Below the pieces are notes generated by a model that worked only from the letters and a program-made list of their open reading frames with translations, was not told where the DNA came from and did no database searches. A stretch of DNA of 39,064 nt, from positions 1-39,064 of the forward strand of contig JAQXSC010000054.1 in the NCBI GenBank assembly GCA_029218825.1. Reading direction: 5' to 3'. This stretch comes from Oscillospiraceae bacterium. GTDB lineage: Bacteria > Bacillota > Clostridia > Oscillospirales > Acutalibacteraceae. The translations under genes and the position numbers were made by a program. Shown one piece after another: positions 25,671 through 35,896 of this stretch (position 1 is its first letter; every line of letters starts with the position of its first letter).

Positions 25671-27338
25671 TTACATTTCAGTTACAATGTCGTTTACGGT
25701 TTTTCCCGGAGGAATCATAGGCAGTACATTTGCGTCAGGACTGATTTTACAGTCGATAACAACAGGAGCATTTAAAGCCATAGCCTTTTCGATAACAGGC
25801 TTAATATCCTCGGTTTTCTCAATTTTCATACCTGCAACTCCGAAAGCCTCGGCAACCTTTACAAAGTCAGTTGCTCTGTGTGGGTCTGTGTGAGAAAATC
25901 TACTGCCGTAGAATAGTTTTTGCCATTGTCTTACCATACCCAAAACCGTGTTATTCATAACAAGCACGATAACAGGCAAATTGTAGGACTTCATTGTAAC
26001 AAGTTCGTTTAAGTTCATATGGAAACTGCCGTCGCCGGTAATCAGGAAAGTTCTCTTGCGAGGGTATGCTACCTGTGCGCCGATTGCAGCGCCCATTCCG
26101 TAGCCCATTGTACCCATACCGCCTGAGGTGAGCAGTGTGCGTGGACGCTCAATATCGGCAAACTGCGCTACCCACATCTGATGCTGACCAACGTCGGTTG
26201 CGATAATGTCCTCAGGTGCTTTCAACTGATTTAATGTTTCCAGAATATCGGAAGGAATTACATAATCACCGTGAGGATTTTTCGCTGATTTCTTTTCATT
26301 TTTCCAAATGCCCATCTGAACAAGCCATTGTGTGTGGTCTTGCTGTTTAACGTGCTGATTGAGAATATCAAGAACATCAGCCATATCGCCGATAATTGAG
26401 TTGCTGACAGTTACGTTTTTATTAACTTCGTTTTCGTCAATATCAATCTGAATAATGTCAGCCTGTTTGCCGAACTTTTTAGGGTCGCCGGCAACTCGGT
26501 CGGAAAATCTTGCACCGCAGGTAATAATAAGGTCGCATTTTTCAGTAGCCATACCTGTTTCGTAACCGCCGTGCATACCGATATTGCCCATATTCAGTCT
26601 GTGACTTGCCGGAATACAGCCAAGTCCCATAAGTGAACAGCATACAGGGGCGTCAACTTTTTCTGCAAATTCAATAAACTTCTCCGATGCGTTGGAACTG
26701 ATAATACCACCGCCTGCATAGATTAAAGGGAATTTAGCATTGTTAATCAATTCTACTGCTTTTGCAACGGATTCTGCCGTTTTAACTTCAACCTTTTCAA
26801 TTTCCTTTGGAGCAATAGGGGTGAACTCTGTTACCTGTGCGGTAATATCCTTTGGCACGTCAATGAGTACAGGCCCTTTTCTGCCTGACTGTGCAAGTTC
26901 AAAAGCGCTTCTGATTGCAGGAGCAAGTTCGTTGATGTTCTTAACAAGATAACTGCCCTTGGTAATCGGCTTTACTATGTCAACAATGTCAACCTCTTGG
27001 AAACTGTCACGTCCCAACAAATCTACATTTACGTTGCCTGTGATAATAACCATAGGAATACTGTCGATATTTGCTGTTGCAATACCTGTTACGGTATTTG
27101 TAGCGCCGGGGCCTGAGGTAGTAATACATACTCCCACCTTGCCTGTTGCCCTTGCATAACCGTCGGCTGCGTGAGAAGCACCCTGCTCGTGAGCAGTAAG
27201 AATATGATTGATTTTGTCGCGGTACTTATACAGAGCGTCGTATGTATTCAGCGCTGCGCCGCCGGGATAACCAAAGACTGTGTCAACACCTTGTTCGATT
27301 AAACATTCACAGATTATTTCCGCACCTTTAAGTTGCAT
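25671..27338 (-). CDS. ilvB: Acetolactate synthase large subunit
   Basis: GAEIICECLIEQGVDTVFGYPGGAALNTYDAL, HEQGASHAADGYARATGKVGVCITTSGPGATN, ThDP motif GDGSFHMNLNELVTMKSYNLPVIVLVMNN. RBS ggagtg precedes ATG 27338; ORF extends to 27362. Confidence 0.95.
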   Translation of the reverse strand: MQLKGAEIICECLIEQGVDTVFGYPGGAALNTYDALYKYRDKINHILTAHEQGASHAADGYARATGKVGVCITTSGPGATNTVTGIATANIDSIPMVIITGNVNVDLLGRDSFQEVDIVDIVKPITKGSYLVKNINELAPAIRSAFELAQSGRKGPVLIDVPKDITAQVTEFTPIAPKEIEKVEVKTAESVAKAVELINNAKFPLIYAGGGIISSNASEKFIEFAEKVDAPVCCSLMGLGCIPASHRLNMGNIGMHGGYETGMATEKCDLIITCGARFSDRVAGDPKKFGKQADIIQIDIDENEVNKNVTVSNSIIGDMADVLDILNQHVKQQDHTQWLVQMGIWKNEKKSAKNPHGDYVIPSDILETLNQLKAPEDIIATDVGQHQMWVAQFADIERPRTLLTSGGMGTMGYGMGAAIGAQVAYPRKRTFLITGDGSFHMNLNELVTMKSYNLPVIVLVMNNTVLGMVRQWQKLFYGSRFSHTDPHRATDFVKVAEAFGVAGMKIEKTEDIKPVIEKAMALNAPVVIDCKISPDANVLPMIPPGKTVNDIVTEM

Positions 27339-27449
27339 TTGATTCACTCCACTCTTTTTCATTGTATAAAAATATAAATTCTTTGTTACGCATATGCTAT
27401 AATTTTACAAAATATTTGTATTATTGTCAATATTTAAGATTTTCTATGT

Positions 27450-27483
27450 AAATAAAAACTCCCTTGCATAAAAACAAGGGAGT
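27450..27483 (-). terminator. Terminator of the DUF4358 gene
   Basis: On the minus strand: ACTCCCTTG-tttttatg-CAAGGGAGTTTTTATT. Confidence 0.85.
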
Positions 27484-27497
27484 GAATTTGTTGTGAT

Positions 27498-27977
27498 TTA
27501 CAGTTGATTTTCAAAAATCTTTACCATTTCCTCTGCGTTTTCGGAAATGATTAAGCACACATAATCGCCCTTTGTAACAACACTGCATTTCTCAATAATT
27601 GCGTACTGTTCAGGGAGATAATCTTTAGTAGATACAAGTTGATTGTTTAGGTGATTTTCAAGTTTTTCCTTGATACCTGCCACTTTTGATGAATCGGCGG
27701 CTTTCACAATGGTGATTTCGTCCATCTCAACACCTGAGGTTTTAAGGTAAATAGCAAGGTCGCTGTATTCGTCACTTTCAAATCCGTATGTATTCGCAAT
27801 CAGATTTTCGCTTGTTACCTGCGTCATATCCTCGTCTATAGGATACTTTTCTGTGATAGCCTTAACAATATCCGCCACAGCAGGATTTTTGGTTTCACCC
27901 CCTGTACAGGCGGTGAGCATTGTAAACATAGCCGTAATCAGTACAAATACCATTGAAATTGCAATAAATTTTTTCAT
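27498..27977 (-). CDS. DUF4358-like lipoprotein
   Basis: Lipobox MLTACTGG; DIVKAITEKYP...VKAADSSKVAGIKEKLENHL...YLPEQYAIIEKCSVVTKGDYVCLIISEN. Confidence 0.8.
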   Translation of the reverse strand: MKKFIAISMVFVLITAMFTMLTACTGGETKNPAVADIVKAITEKYPIDEDMTQVTSENLIANTYGFESDEYSDLAIYLKTSGVEMDEITIVKAADSSKVAGIKEKLENHLNNQLVSTKDYLPEQYAIIEKCSVVTKGDYVCLIISENAEEMVKIFENQL

Positions 27978-28005
27978 AAATATACCCCTTTTTAAATGTT
28001 ATGTG

Positions 28006-28908
28006 TTAAATTCCGTCAGGATGATTAATCAGGTAATCTATTACTGCCGCCTGTGCGGTGTCGTTAAAGTGAAGTCCCATATTCTGTGGGTCACCGCAAT
28101 ATTCATCCTTTAAATGCCCCTTATCGTCAGATACAACGGAGTAAAGGTCTATGTAGGAATAATCATTTTCCTTTGCGAATTTTTTAAGCTCTTTGTCAAA
28201 TTTTCTTATGTTTTTATCGTTAAGGTATGGCCCTTGTTTTGAGGCGATAATAGGAGTAGTTGATTCAAGACAAATTCTGATTTTGGGAGATTTCTTTTTG
28301 ATTTTGTCCGTTAAATCCTTAACGTAAGTGATAAGAGTTTTACTGTCGGCTCTTGCCACATCATTCATACCTAAAAGAATATACACTCGCTCTGCGCCAA
28401 TATCGGCAACGCTGTCCTCTATAGGCTGTTGCTTTCCTTTATATACAGGCAGTCTGCAATTACTGTCACCAACAGGGTTTTCCTTTGCGTTAATATATCC
28501 CAAACTGCCGTTACACAGCACAAATGCGTCGCCTAAAGGCTTGTTGCCCTGGCCGTTCTGCTTTTCAAGATAATAGGAAAGTCCCAATGTAATGCTGTCG
28601 CCTACAATAACTGTTTTATCAAAAAAACTCGGCTCTACAGGGTCTTTAACCTTTGCAGGTTTTTGTGGCTTTGGCTTTTCTGTCGGAGAAGTTTCGGCAG
28701 TAGATTCCGTTGTATTTTGTATAGAATTGCAGTTTACACAAATAAGGTTGTTTACGCAGTTTACCATTGAAAACAAAGCAGCAACAATCAAAGCAATTAT
28801 AACAAGTACAACAGCAGTTCTGAAAAGCAGTCTTTTTCTTTTTGCTTTCCTGCGTTTTTGCTTGTTTTTATATATCTCGTAAGCGTTTCTGTTATCGTAA
28901 TTATCCAA
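28006..28908 (-). CDS. Membrane-anchored SGNH/GDSL-type hydrolase
   Basis: N-terminal TM segment; VIVGDSITLGLSYYL block I, LLGMNDVAR block, C-terminal MGLHFND His motif. TTG start. Confidence 0.85.
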   Translation of the reverse strand: MDNYDNRNAYEIYKNKQKRRKAKRKRLLFRTAVVLVIIALIVAALFSMVNCVNNLICVNCNSIQNTTESTAETSPTEKPKPQKPAKVKDPVEPSFFDKTVIVGDSITLGLSYYLEKQNGQGNKPLGDAFVLCNGSLGYINAKENPVGDSNCRLPVYKGKQQPIEDSVADIGAERVYILLGMNDVARADSKTLITYVKDLTDKIKKKSPKIRICLESTTPIIASKQGPYLNDKNIRKFDKELKKFAKENDYSYIDLYSVVSDDKGHLKDEYCGDPQNMGLHFNDTAQAAVIDYLINHPDGI

Positions 28909-28975
28909 GTTAGTTCATCCCCTCAACTAAAGGATAAAATAAATGTCAGAATATGTCAACAAAAATCTACAAAAA

Positions 28976-29659
28976 TTAATAGTTTTGCAGGAAATTATGT
29001 ATTACGGAGATTGATATTTCACTTGCTTTTTTGCAGAATGTTGAAAAATCCTCCCCCTCGTTGTTTTCCAAATCGTCGGAGATAACTCTGAATACACAGA
29101 AAGGCACGTTATTTCTAAAGCAAACGTGGCCTACAGCACCGCCCTCCATTTCACAGGCTAATGCGTCAAAGGTGCTGTTTATTTTTTTACGTTGAGAAAC
29201 TTCGGAAATAAAAATATCTCCGGATGCAATTCTGCCTTTGAAAACATTTTTGCCACAGGCTTTTTCAAGTTTATCCACAATGTCCTTGTCACAGGGGAAG
29301 TATGTTCTGCCACCGTCATTAAAGGTAATTTCACCCATTGGGTCACCTAAGGCTGTGGCGTTCATATCGTGCTGTAAAACTTCCGTTCCGATTACTGTAT
29401 CGTAAATCTTTACATCCTTGGAAAGCGCACCGGCAACACCGCTGTTTATAATAGCCTTTGGGCTGTATCTGTCAATCATAATCTGACTGCACATAGCGGC
29501 GTTTACCTTTCCTACGCCACATTCCACAGCCACGACCTCTGTATTTCCGATATTTCCTGTTGTGAATACCATATTTGCATAGTTTTCGTCTTTGCTGTTT
29601 TCCATAAGATTTTTAAGACCCTGAACCTCAACAGCCATAGCGCAAATAATACCTATCAT
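28976..29659 (-). CDS. mtnN: 5'-methylthioadenosine/S-adenosylhomocysteine nucleosidase
   Basis: IGIICAMAVEVQGL, AIINSGVAGALSKDVKIYDTVIGTEVLQHDMNATALG, ALACEMEGGAVGHVC, FRVISDDL. Confidence 0.93.
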   Translation of the reverse strand: MIGIICAMAVEVQGLKNLMENSKDENYANMVFTTGNIGNTEVVAVECGVGKVNAAMCSQIMIDRYSPKAIINSGVAGALSKDVKIYDTVIGTEVLQHDMNATALGDPMGEITFNDGGRTYFPCDKDIVDKLEKACGKNVFKGRIASGDIFISEVSQRKKINSTFDALACEMEGGAVGHVCFRNNVPFCVFRVISDDLENNEGEDFSTFCKKASEISISVIHNFLQNY

Positions 29660-29671
29660 ACTAAACTCTCC

Positions 29672-30400
29672 TTACTCAAAATTTCCTGTTTCATACATTA
29701 TAATAGAAAGGGCGGCTAAAGGGGCGGTTTCCGCACGTAAAATTCTTTTGCCAAGTGTAGCGGCACTTCCGCCGTTATTTGTAATCAACTCTACTTCACC
29801 CTTTTCAAATCCCCCTTCACTTCCTATAAATATACCGATAGTTTTTTCTTTTCCGTTAATAAGGGATTTAACACTTTCGCCACCGCATTCGTAAAATATA
29901 ATATTGCGGTCATTTGCTTTTGCAAGTTCACAGGCTTGTTTAAAAGTGACGGTGTTTTCAACTGTAGGGATAATTCCCCGTCTTGATTGTTGAGCCGCCT
30001 CTTTAGCAATTTTCTGCCAACGGATTTGCTTTTTGGACAGAGATTTACTGTCAGGACGTGAAATGCATCTTGCGGAAATTACAGGCACGATTTTGCTTAC
30101 CCCAAGTTCCACAGCCTTTTGGATAATCAATTCCATTTTATCGCCTTTCGGTAGCGCCTGATACAATGTAACTTCAACGTCAGCCTCATTTTCACAGGGT
30201 TTGCTTTCCCTTATATTAACAACCACCTGATTTTGAGAAGTGCTTTCAATAACACAGTTGTGCTGAATAAGTTTGGGAGTAACAAGGGTGATTTCCTCAC
30301 CTTTTTTCATACGCAGACTTTTTGAGATATGCTCTGCGTCTTTGCCCTCGATTATGTAACTGTTGCTGTTTATCTCCGTATCTGAAAAAAACCAAGCCAT
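29672..30400 (-). CDS. rsmE: 16S rRNA (uracil1498-N3)-methyltransferase
   Basis: HISKSLRMKKGEEI, KGDKMELIIQKAVELGVSKIVPVISARC, IGSEGGFEKGEVELI, LGKRILRAETAPLAALSIIMY. Confidence 0.95.
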   Translation of the reverse strand: MAWFFSDTEINSNSYIIEGKDAEHISKSLRMKKGEEITLVTPKLIQHNCVIESTSQNQVVVNIRESKPCENEADVEVTLYQALPKGDKMELIIQKAVELGVSKIVPVISARCISRPDSKSLSKKQIRWQKIAKEAAQQSRRGIIPTVENTVTFKQACELAKANDRNIIFYECGGESVKSLINGKEKTIGIFIGSEGGFEKGEVELITNNGGSAATLGKRILRAETAPLAALSIIMYETGNFE

Positions 30401-30500
30401 ATTTATTCCGCCTTTGATTATTTTGAGTATAGTTTACCAAAAATACCAACGGATTGCAATATAGGTAATGTTTTGATAAAATATCCTTGAGGTGTTTATA

Positions 30501-31040
30501 ATGAAAACAATAACAGCCAAAGAATTTTTACACACATTAAATGAAAAGGGAATAGACCCAAAATACCTGAGCCAAATGGTAGTTGACAGGTTGATTGAAA
30601 AAGGCGAAAAAATTGCAACGGCGGAAAGTTGCACAGGAGGTTCAATAAGTAAAAGAATCACAGATGTAAGCGGTGCAAGTGCCGTATTCGACTGCGGAGT
30701 GTGTTCCTACGGAAATAATATAAAAAATAAAGTGCTGGGAGTAAAGAAGGAAACTCTTGAAACCGTTGGAGCGGTATCTCCCCAAACCGCTATGGAAATG
30801 GCTTTGGGAGTTAGAAATTTGGCGGATTCCCACTACGGAATAGCAACAACAGGAATTGCAGGGCCTACAGGGGGTACCAAAGAAAAGCCTGTAGGACTTG
30901 TATATATTGGTATAAGTTCACAAAAAAATACCTACGCAATCAAGGCTTTGCTTGGTGAACAAGGTTATAATCGTGAAAATATACGAAAAATTGCAACAGA
31001 TTTGGCTTTATTTTCCGTTTATAGTGAAATAGGCGAATAA
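30501..31040 (+). CDS. pncC: CinA C-terminal domain nicotinamide-nucleotide amidase
   Basis: IATAESCTGGSISKRITDVSGASAVFDCGVCSYGN, GIATTGIAGPTGGTKEKPVGLVYIG. ATG 30501 with ttgaggtg RBS; ORF extends to 30492. Confidence 0.92.
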   Translation: MKTITAKEFLHTLNEKGIDPKYLSQMVVDRLIEKGEKIATAESCTGGSISKRITDVSGASAVFDCGVCSYGNNIKNKVLGVKKETLETVGAVSPQTAMEMALGVRNLADSHYGIATTGIAGPTGGTKEKPVGLVYIGISSQKNTYAIKALLGEQGYNRENIRKIATDLALFSVYSEIGE

Positions 31041-31165
31041 TGTAAAAAAAGTTGTTGCCAAGTCAGAATTATTATGATAGAATTAAAGGGCATAGTGGAC
31101 AAGAGTACATTGTTCACAAAAGTTAAATAAAAATTAAATATTTTTTTAAGAACGGAGTTGAAATT

Positions 31166-32656
31166 ATGGCAAGAGTAGCCGGTGTTTTAATGCCTATTAC
31201 CTCACTTCCTACACCTTACGGAATCGGTACAATAGGTAAAGAAGCACGTGAATTTGCTGACTTTTTGGCAAGTGCCGGACAGAGAATATGGCAGATTCTT
31301 CCTGTAGGCCCTACAAGTTACGGCGATTCACCTTATCAGTCATTCTCAACATATGCGGGAAACCCTTATATGATTGACCTTGACACACTTGTTGAAGAGG
31401 AACTTCTCGACAAGGAACAACTGGACCTTATTGATTGGGGCGATAACCCAAGAGAGGTTGACTACGAAAAAATCTACAACAACAGATTTGTAGTACTCAG
31501 AAAAGCATATGAGGTTTATATCCGCGATTATGAACTGGATGTTTTCGAGGAATTTAAGGAAGAAAACGCTTATTGGTTAGACGACTATGCTTTGTATATG
31601 GCTGTTAAGAAAAGTTTTGATATGAATGCATGGACAGAGTGGCCGGACGAGGATATTAAAATGCGTAAGCCTGCCGCTATTAAGAAATATACCAAAAAGT
31701 ATGCAGATGATATTGACTTCTGGAAATGGGTACAGTTCAAATTCTATGAGCAGTGGTACGATTTCCGCGCATATGTAAACGATTTAGGTATTCAGATTTT
31801 AGGCGATATGCCTATTTATGTTGCTATGGACAGCGCCGACACTTGGGCTAATCCTGAGGTGTTCTGGCTTGACGAGAAAAACGCACCTGTCTGCGTTGCA
31901 GGATGTCCTCCTGACTACTTCTCCGCTACAGGTCAACTTTGGGGCAACCCTCTCTACGATTGGGATTACCTTAAAAAGACAAACTACCAATGGTGGTTTA
32001 ACAGAGTAGAGGCTGCTTCTAACCTTTTTGATATTACAAGAATTGACCACTTCAGAGCTTTCGACAGTTATTATGCTATTCCTTATCCTGCCGAAAATGC
32101 AATCAACGGCAGTTGGATGGAAGGCCCGGGTATGGACTTCTTCAATAAAATGAAAGAGGCTGTGGGAGATATTCCTATTGTTGCCGAGGATTTAGGCACA
32201 TTAACTCCCGGAGTTATTCAACTTTTAAAGGACAGCGGTTATCCCGGAATGAAAGTTCTTGAGTTCGCTTTTGACAGCGAGGAAGAAAACGATTACCTTC
32301 CCCATAAATACACAGAAAACTGTGTTGTTTATACAGGTACTCACGATAACGATACCCTTATGGGCTGGGTTGCAGAGGCAAAGCCTGAGGATATCGAGTA
32401 CGCAAAGGAATATTGCGGAATTAAAGATGGGGAAGAATTTAATTGGGGCTTAATACGCACAGCCTACGCGAGTAAAGCTGATTATGCGGTAATTCAAATG
32501 CAAGATATTCTCGGTCTTGGCACAGAGGCAAGAATGAACGTTCCGTCAACTTTAGGCGGTAACTGGGTTTGGAGAATTGACCCTGACGCCATCACAGAGG
32601 AACTTGCACAAAAATTATTATGGATGTCTGATACTTACGGACGACTGGAGGATTAA
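31166..32656 (+). CDS. malQ: 4-alpha-glucanotransferase
   Basis: GVLMPITSLPTPYGIGTIGKEAREFADFLASAGQRIWQILPVGPTSYGDSPYQSFS; DITRIDHFRAF; VYTGTHDNDTLMGW. Confidence 0.97.
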   Translation: MARVAGVLMPITSLPTPYGIGTIGKEAREFADFLASAGQRIWQILPVGPTSYGDSPYQSFSTYAGNPYMIDLDTLVEEELLDKEQLDLIDWGDNPREVDYEKIYNNRFVVLRKAYEVYIRDYELDVFEEFKEENAYWLDDYALYMAVKKSFDMNAWTEWPDEDIKMRKPAAIKKYTKKYADDIDFWKWVQFKFYEQWYDFRAYVNDLGIQILGDMPIYVAMDSADTWANPEVFWLDEKNAPVCVAGCPPDYFSATGQLWGNPLYDWDYLKKTNYQWWFNRVEAASNLFDITRIDHFRAFDSYYAIPYPAENAINGSWMEGPGMDFFNKMKEAVGDIPIVAEDLGTLTPGVIQLLKDSGYPGMKVLEFAFDSEEENDYLPHKYTENCVVYTGTHDNDTLMGWVAEAKPEDIEYAKEYCGIKDGEEFNWGLIRTAYASKADYAVIQMQDILGLGTEARMNVPSTLGGNWVWRIDPDAITEELAQKLLWMSDTYGRLED

Positions 32657-32659
32657 TTT

Positions 32660-35029
32660 ATGGGCAATTTAATGGAAGAACTAAAACTAACGGCGCAGTC
32701 TTTGTACTGTGAAAAGGTTGAAAACCTAACACCTGCTCAGTTGCATATGGCACTTGGCAAAGTTGTACAGGCAGAGATTGCAGATAACTGGGCAAAGAGC
32801 AAGAAAAAACACGCTTCTGACAGACGTGCTTACTACTTCTCTGCAGAGTTTTTGATGGGACGTATGATGTATAACAACCTTTATTGCTTGGGTATTCTTG
32901 ACGAGGTTAAGGCTATGCTTAAGAAAAAGGGCATTGACATTAACGTGTTTGAAGAAATCGACGACGCTGCTTTAGGTAATGGTGGTCTTGGCAGACTTGC
33001 TGCTTGTTATCTTGACTCTGCGGCTACACAGGAAGTACCTCTTGACGGTTATGGAATCCGCTATAAATACGGTCTTTTCAAACAGTTAATCAAAGACGGT
33101 TATCAGGTTGAAATCGCTGACGATTGGCAGAAATTTGAAGACCCATGGTGCATCCGCCGTGAGGAACAGGCTGTTACAGTAGAATTTAAGGGTCAGACAG
33201 TTAAGGCTGTTCCTTATGATATGGCTGTTATCGGCTACGGCACAAAGAACATCAACACTTTAAGACTATGGCAGGCAGAGGCTGTTTCAGACTTTGACTT
33301 CAGCCAGTTCAATAACTGCAACTATGACGCAGCAGTAAAAGAGAAAAATGACGCAGAGAACATTTCAAAGGTTCTTTATCCAAACGATAACTCTTATGAG
33401 GGTAAAGTTTTAAGACTAAAACAGCAGTACTTCTTCTGCTCTGCTTCTCTACAGGATATTATGAGAAACTACAAGGCTGAGTACGGCACAGATTTCAGCC
33501 ACTTTGCTGAAAAATACGCTTTCCAGCTTAACGATACTCACCCTGTTTCCTGTATTCCTGAGTTAGTAAGACTTCTTATGATTGAGGGTCTGAACTTTGA
33601 CGACGCATTTGAAATTGCTCGTAAGACCTGCGCATACACTAACCACACTGTTCTTTCAGAGGCTCTTGAGAAATGGCATGCTGATTTAATGATGGACGTT
33701 ATTCCTGAAATTTATCACATTATCTGCCTAATCGCTAACAAACTTCAGGAAGAACTCACCGCAAAGGGCGTTAGTGAGGAAATGAAGGCTAATATGAGAA
33801 TTGTTGACAACAACACTGTTCATATGGCAAGACTTGCAACATACGTTTCAACATATGTAAACGGCGTTGCACAGATTCATACAGAAATTCTTAAGGACGA
33901 CGTTCTTAACGATTGGTATAAAGTATATCCTGAAAGATTCCAGAACAAGACAAACGGTATTACACAGCGTAGATGGCTCGGTCTTTGCAACCCTGAACTT
34001 TCCGAGTTTATCTCTGCTCGTTGCGGTGGCGACGGTTGGCTGAAAGATTTAAGCAAACTCAGCAAACTCAACAAGTGTATGGATGACGATACTGTTAAGG
34101 AATTTAACAAGATTAAGGCTAAAAAGAAGAAACAACTTGCTGATTACATCAAAAAGATGGACGACGTAGAAGTTGACCCTAAGATGATTTTTGATGTTCA
34201 GGTTAAAAGACTTCACGAGTACAAAAGACAACTTATAAACGCTTTCTCAATTATGATGATTTATCAGAAGTTAAAGAGAGGCGAACTTCCAAACTGGAAT
34301 CCAACCTGCTTTATCTTCGGTGCAAAGGCTGCTCCGGGCTATGCAAGAGCAAAGGCTATCATCAAGTATATCAACGAGATTGCTAAACTTGTAAACAACG
34401 ACCCTGATACAAAGGATAAACTACAGGTTGTATATGTTTCCAACTACAACGTAAGTTATGCTGAAAAGATTGTTGTTGCTGCTGATATTTCAGAGCAGAC
34501 TTCTCTTGCAGGTACAGAGGCTTCCGGTACAGGTAATATGAAGTTTATGGTAAACGGCGCAGTTACACTTGGTACTTGGGACGGTGCTAATATTGAGATT
34601 GCCGAGCAGGCAGGTGTAGAGAACGAGTACATCTTCGGCGCAAGAGTTGAAGACGTTGAGGCTATCAAGGATACTTACAACCCACGCGCTATCTACAATG
34701 CTAACCCTGAAATCAAGGCTGTTGTTGATACACTTATCGATGGTACAGTAAGCGATGGTAACGCACAGGGCGAGGGCAGTTTTGCAGAACTTCATAAAGC
34801 ATTACTTGACGGTGCTTCCTGGCACAAGGCTGACCACTACTATGTAATCTATGACCTACTTTCATATGTAGATACAAAGATTAAGGCTAACGCTGACTAT
34901 TCCGACAGAGTAGAGTTCGGCCGAAAGTGCCTAATGAACGTTGCAAATGCAGGTAAGTTCAGTTCAGACAGAGCGATTGTTGAGTATGCAAAAGACCTAT
35001 GGCACGTAAACTACCGCGGTAAAAAATAA
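32660..35029 (+). CDS. glgP: Glycogen/maltodextrin phosphorylase
   Basis: GNGGLGRLAACYLDS, QLNDTHP, NGITQRRWL, VKRLHEYKRQLINAF, PLP region EQTSLAGTEASGTGNMKFMVNGAVTLGTWDGANIEI. Confidence 0.97.
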   Translation: MGNLMEELKLTAQSLYCEKVENLTPAQLHMALGKVVQAEIADNWAKSKKKHASDRRAYYFSAEFLMGRMMYNNLYCLGILDEVKAMLKKKGIDINVFEEIDDAALGNGGLGRLAACYLDSAATQEVPLDGYGIRYKYGLFKQLIKDGYQVEIADDWQKFEDPWCIRREEQAVTVEFKGQTVKAVPYDMAVIGYGTKNINTLRLWQAEAVSDFDFSQFNNCNYDAAVKEKNDAENISKVLYPNDNSYEGKVLRLKQQYFFCSASLQDIMRNYKAEYGTDFSHFAEKYAFQLNDTHPVSCIPELVRLLMIEGLNFDDAFEIARKTCAYTNHTVLSEALEKWHADLMMDVIPEIYHIICLIANKLQEELTAKGVSEEMKANMRIVDNNTVHMARLATYVSTYVNGVAQIHTEILKDDVLNDWYKVYPERFQNKTNGITQRRWLGLCNPELSEFISARCGGDGWLKDLSKLSKLNKCMDDDTVKEFNKIKAKKKKQLADYIKKMDDVEVDPKMIFDVQVKRLHEYKRQLINAFSIMMIYQKLKRGELPNWNPTCFIFGAKAAPGYARAKAIIKYINEIAKLVNNDPDTKDKLQVVYVSNYNVSYAEKIVVAADISEQTSLAGTEASGTGNMKFMVNGAVTLGTWDGANIEIAEQAGVENEYIFGARVEDVEAIKDTYNPRAIYNANPEIKAVVDTLIDGTVSDGNAQGEGSFAELHKALLDGASWHKADHYYVIYDLLSYVDTKIKANADYSDRVEFGRKCLMNVANAGKFSSDRAIVEYAKDLWHVNYRGKK

Positions 35030-35043
35030 TAATAACTGATTTT

Positions 35044-35078
35044 AAATGCCCTTGAGAGTTTCTCAAGGGCATTTTTAC
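35044..35078 (+). terminator. Rho-independent terminator of malQ-glgP
   Basis: AAATGCCCTTGAGA-gtt-TCTCAAGGGCATTTTTA. Confidence 0.9.
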
Positions 35079-35079
35079 G

Positions 35080-35218
35080 CGCTCTTTGTCATCAGTTGGA
35101 GTAATCCCTTTACACAAAAGCGGCAACTTTCTCTCGGTCGGGAATAGAAGTTTAATGTTATATGAATTTATCTACAGGGTTCACAATTTTCCATTTTCCA
35201 TTTTCAATTTTCAATTTG
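35080..35218 (+). repeat. Dispersed intergenic repeat, copy C
   Basis: gctctttgtcatcagttgga...ccctttacacaaaagcggcaactttctctcggtcgggaatagaagtttaatgttatatgaatttatctacagggttcacaattttccattttccattttcaattttcaattt. Confidence 0.8.
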
Positions 35219-35790
35219 TAAAGTTGTGTATGGCAAAATTTTGCTATACCATATATTGTGTGTTTGCTTGTGAATTTTCTGTAAAAAATCAGCAATTTTT
35301 GGCTTAAAATCAAGAGTTTTTTCGATTTTGCCCGGGGTTTTTCCAGTGTAATATTTAATTTTATTTGTAACTTTTTCAAAGAATTTTTAAAGAAAAAATC
35401 TTCAAAAAAGACAAAAATCGACAATTATTTCAGCGGTTAAGACCGGAAGTATCCTCACAAAAATATACATCAAAATGACGATTAACCTCTGTTAAATCTG
35501 TGCATTTTGTATATACAATTCCGTAAATTTGCTTAAAAACCTGCTTTTCTCCTAAATTTCAAAGGCGGTTTAGTGTGCTAAAATATAGGTTTGCAGTAAT
35601 AAAACTTGACAAAAAAGCATAGAGATATTACAGATATGTAACAATCGTTACAAAGGCGTAATAGCCAATTTCTTGCAAATTGCCTATATAAATGCAAGTT
35701 ATAATTCTATAACAGAATTAAAATTTTAATGAATTTTAAAAATCAGGGATTTTATTGTGCATAATATACAAAAACTACACCTATTTTTAT

Positions 35791-35819
35791 TTGACATTAC
35801 AGTTTTATGAGCCTATAAT
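35791..35819 (+). promoter_or_regulatory. Consensus sigma-A promoter upstream of the 3D-domain gene
   Basis: TTGACA (35791-35796), 17-bp spacer, TATAAT (35814-35819). Confidence 0.85.
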
Positions 35820-35896
35820 TCTGTCGTAGCAATTTGAACTTGCAAAAATCCTGCAAGGCTGCTGCAAAATCTAATTGAATACTAAGGAGAAAATTT

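Noticed and set aside
27339-27450. T-box or attenuator leader upstream of ilvB
   Set aside because: The upstream region is short and A/T-rich, with no T-box sequence or leader peptide rich in branched-chain amino-acid codons.
20962-35218. ATTTTCCATTTTCAA tracts as a CRISPR array
   Set aside because: Short imperfect 7-8-nt tandem units with no spacers and no cas genes.
35086-35424. 73-aa and 88-aa ORFs downstream of glgP
   Set aside because: They translate repeat copy C and A/T-rich sequence; no RBS or domain.
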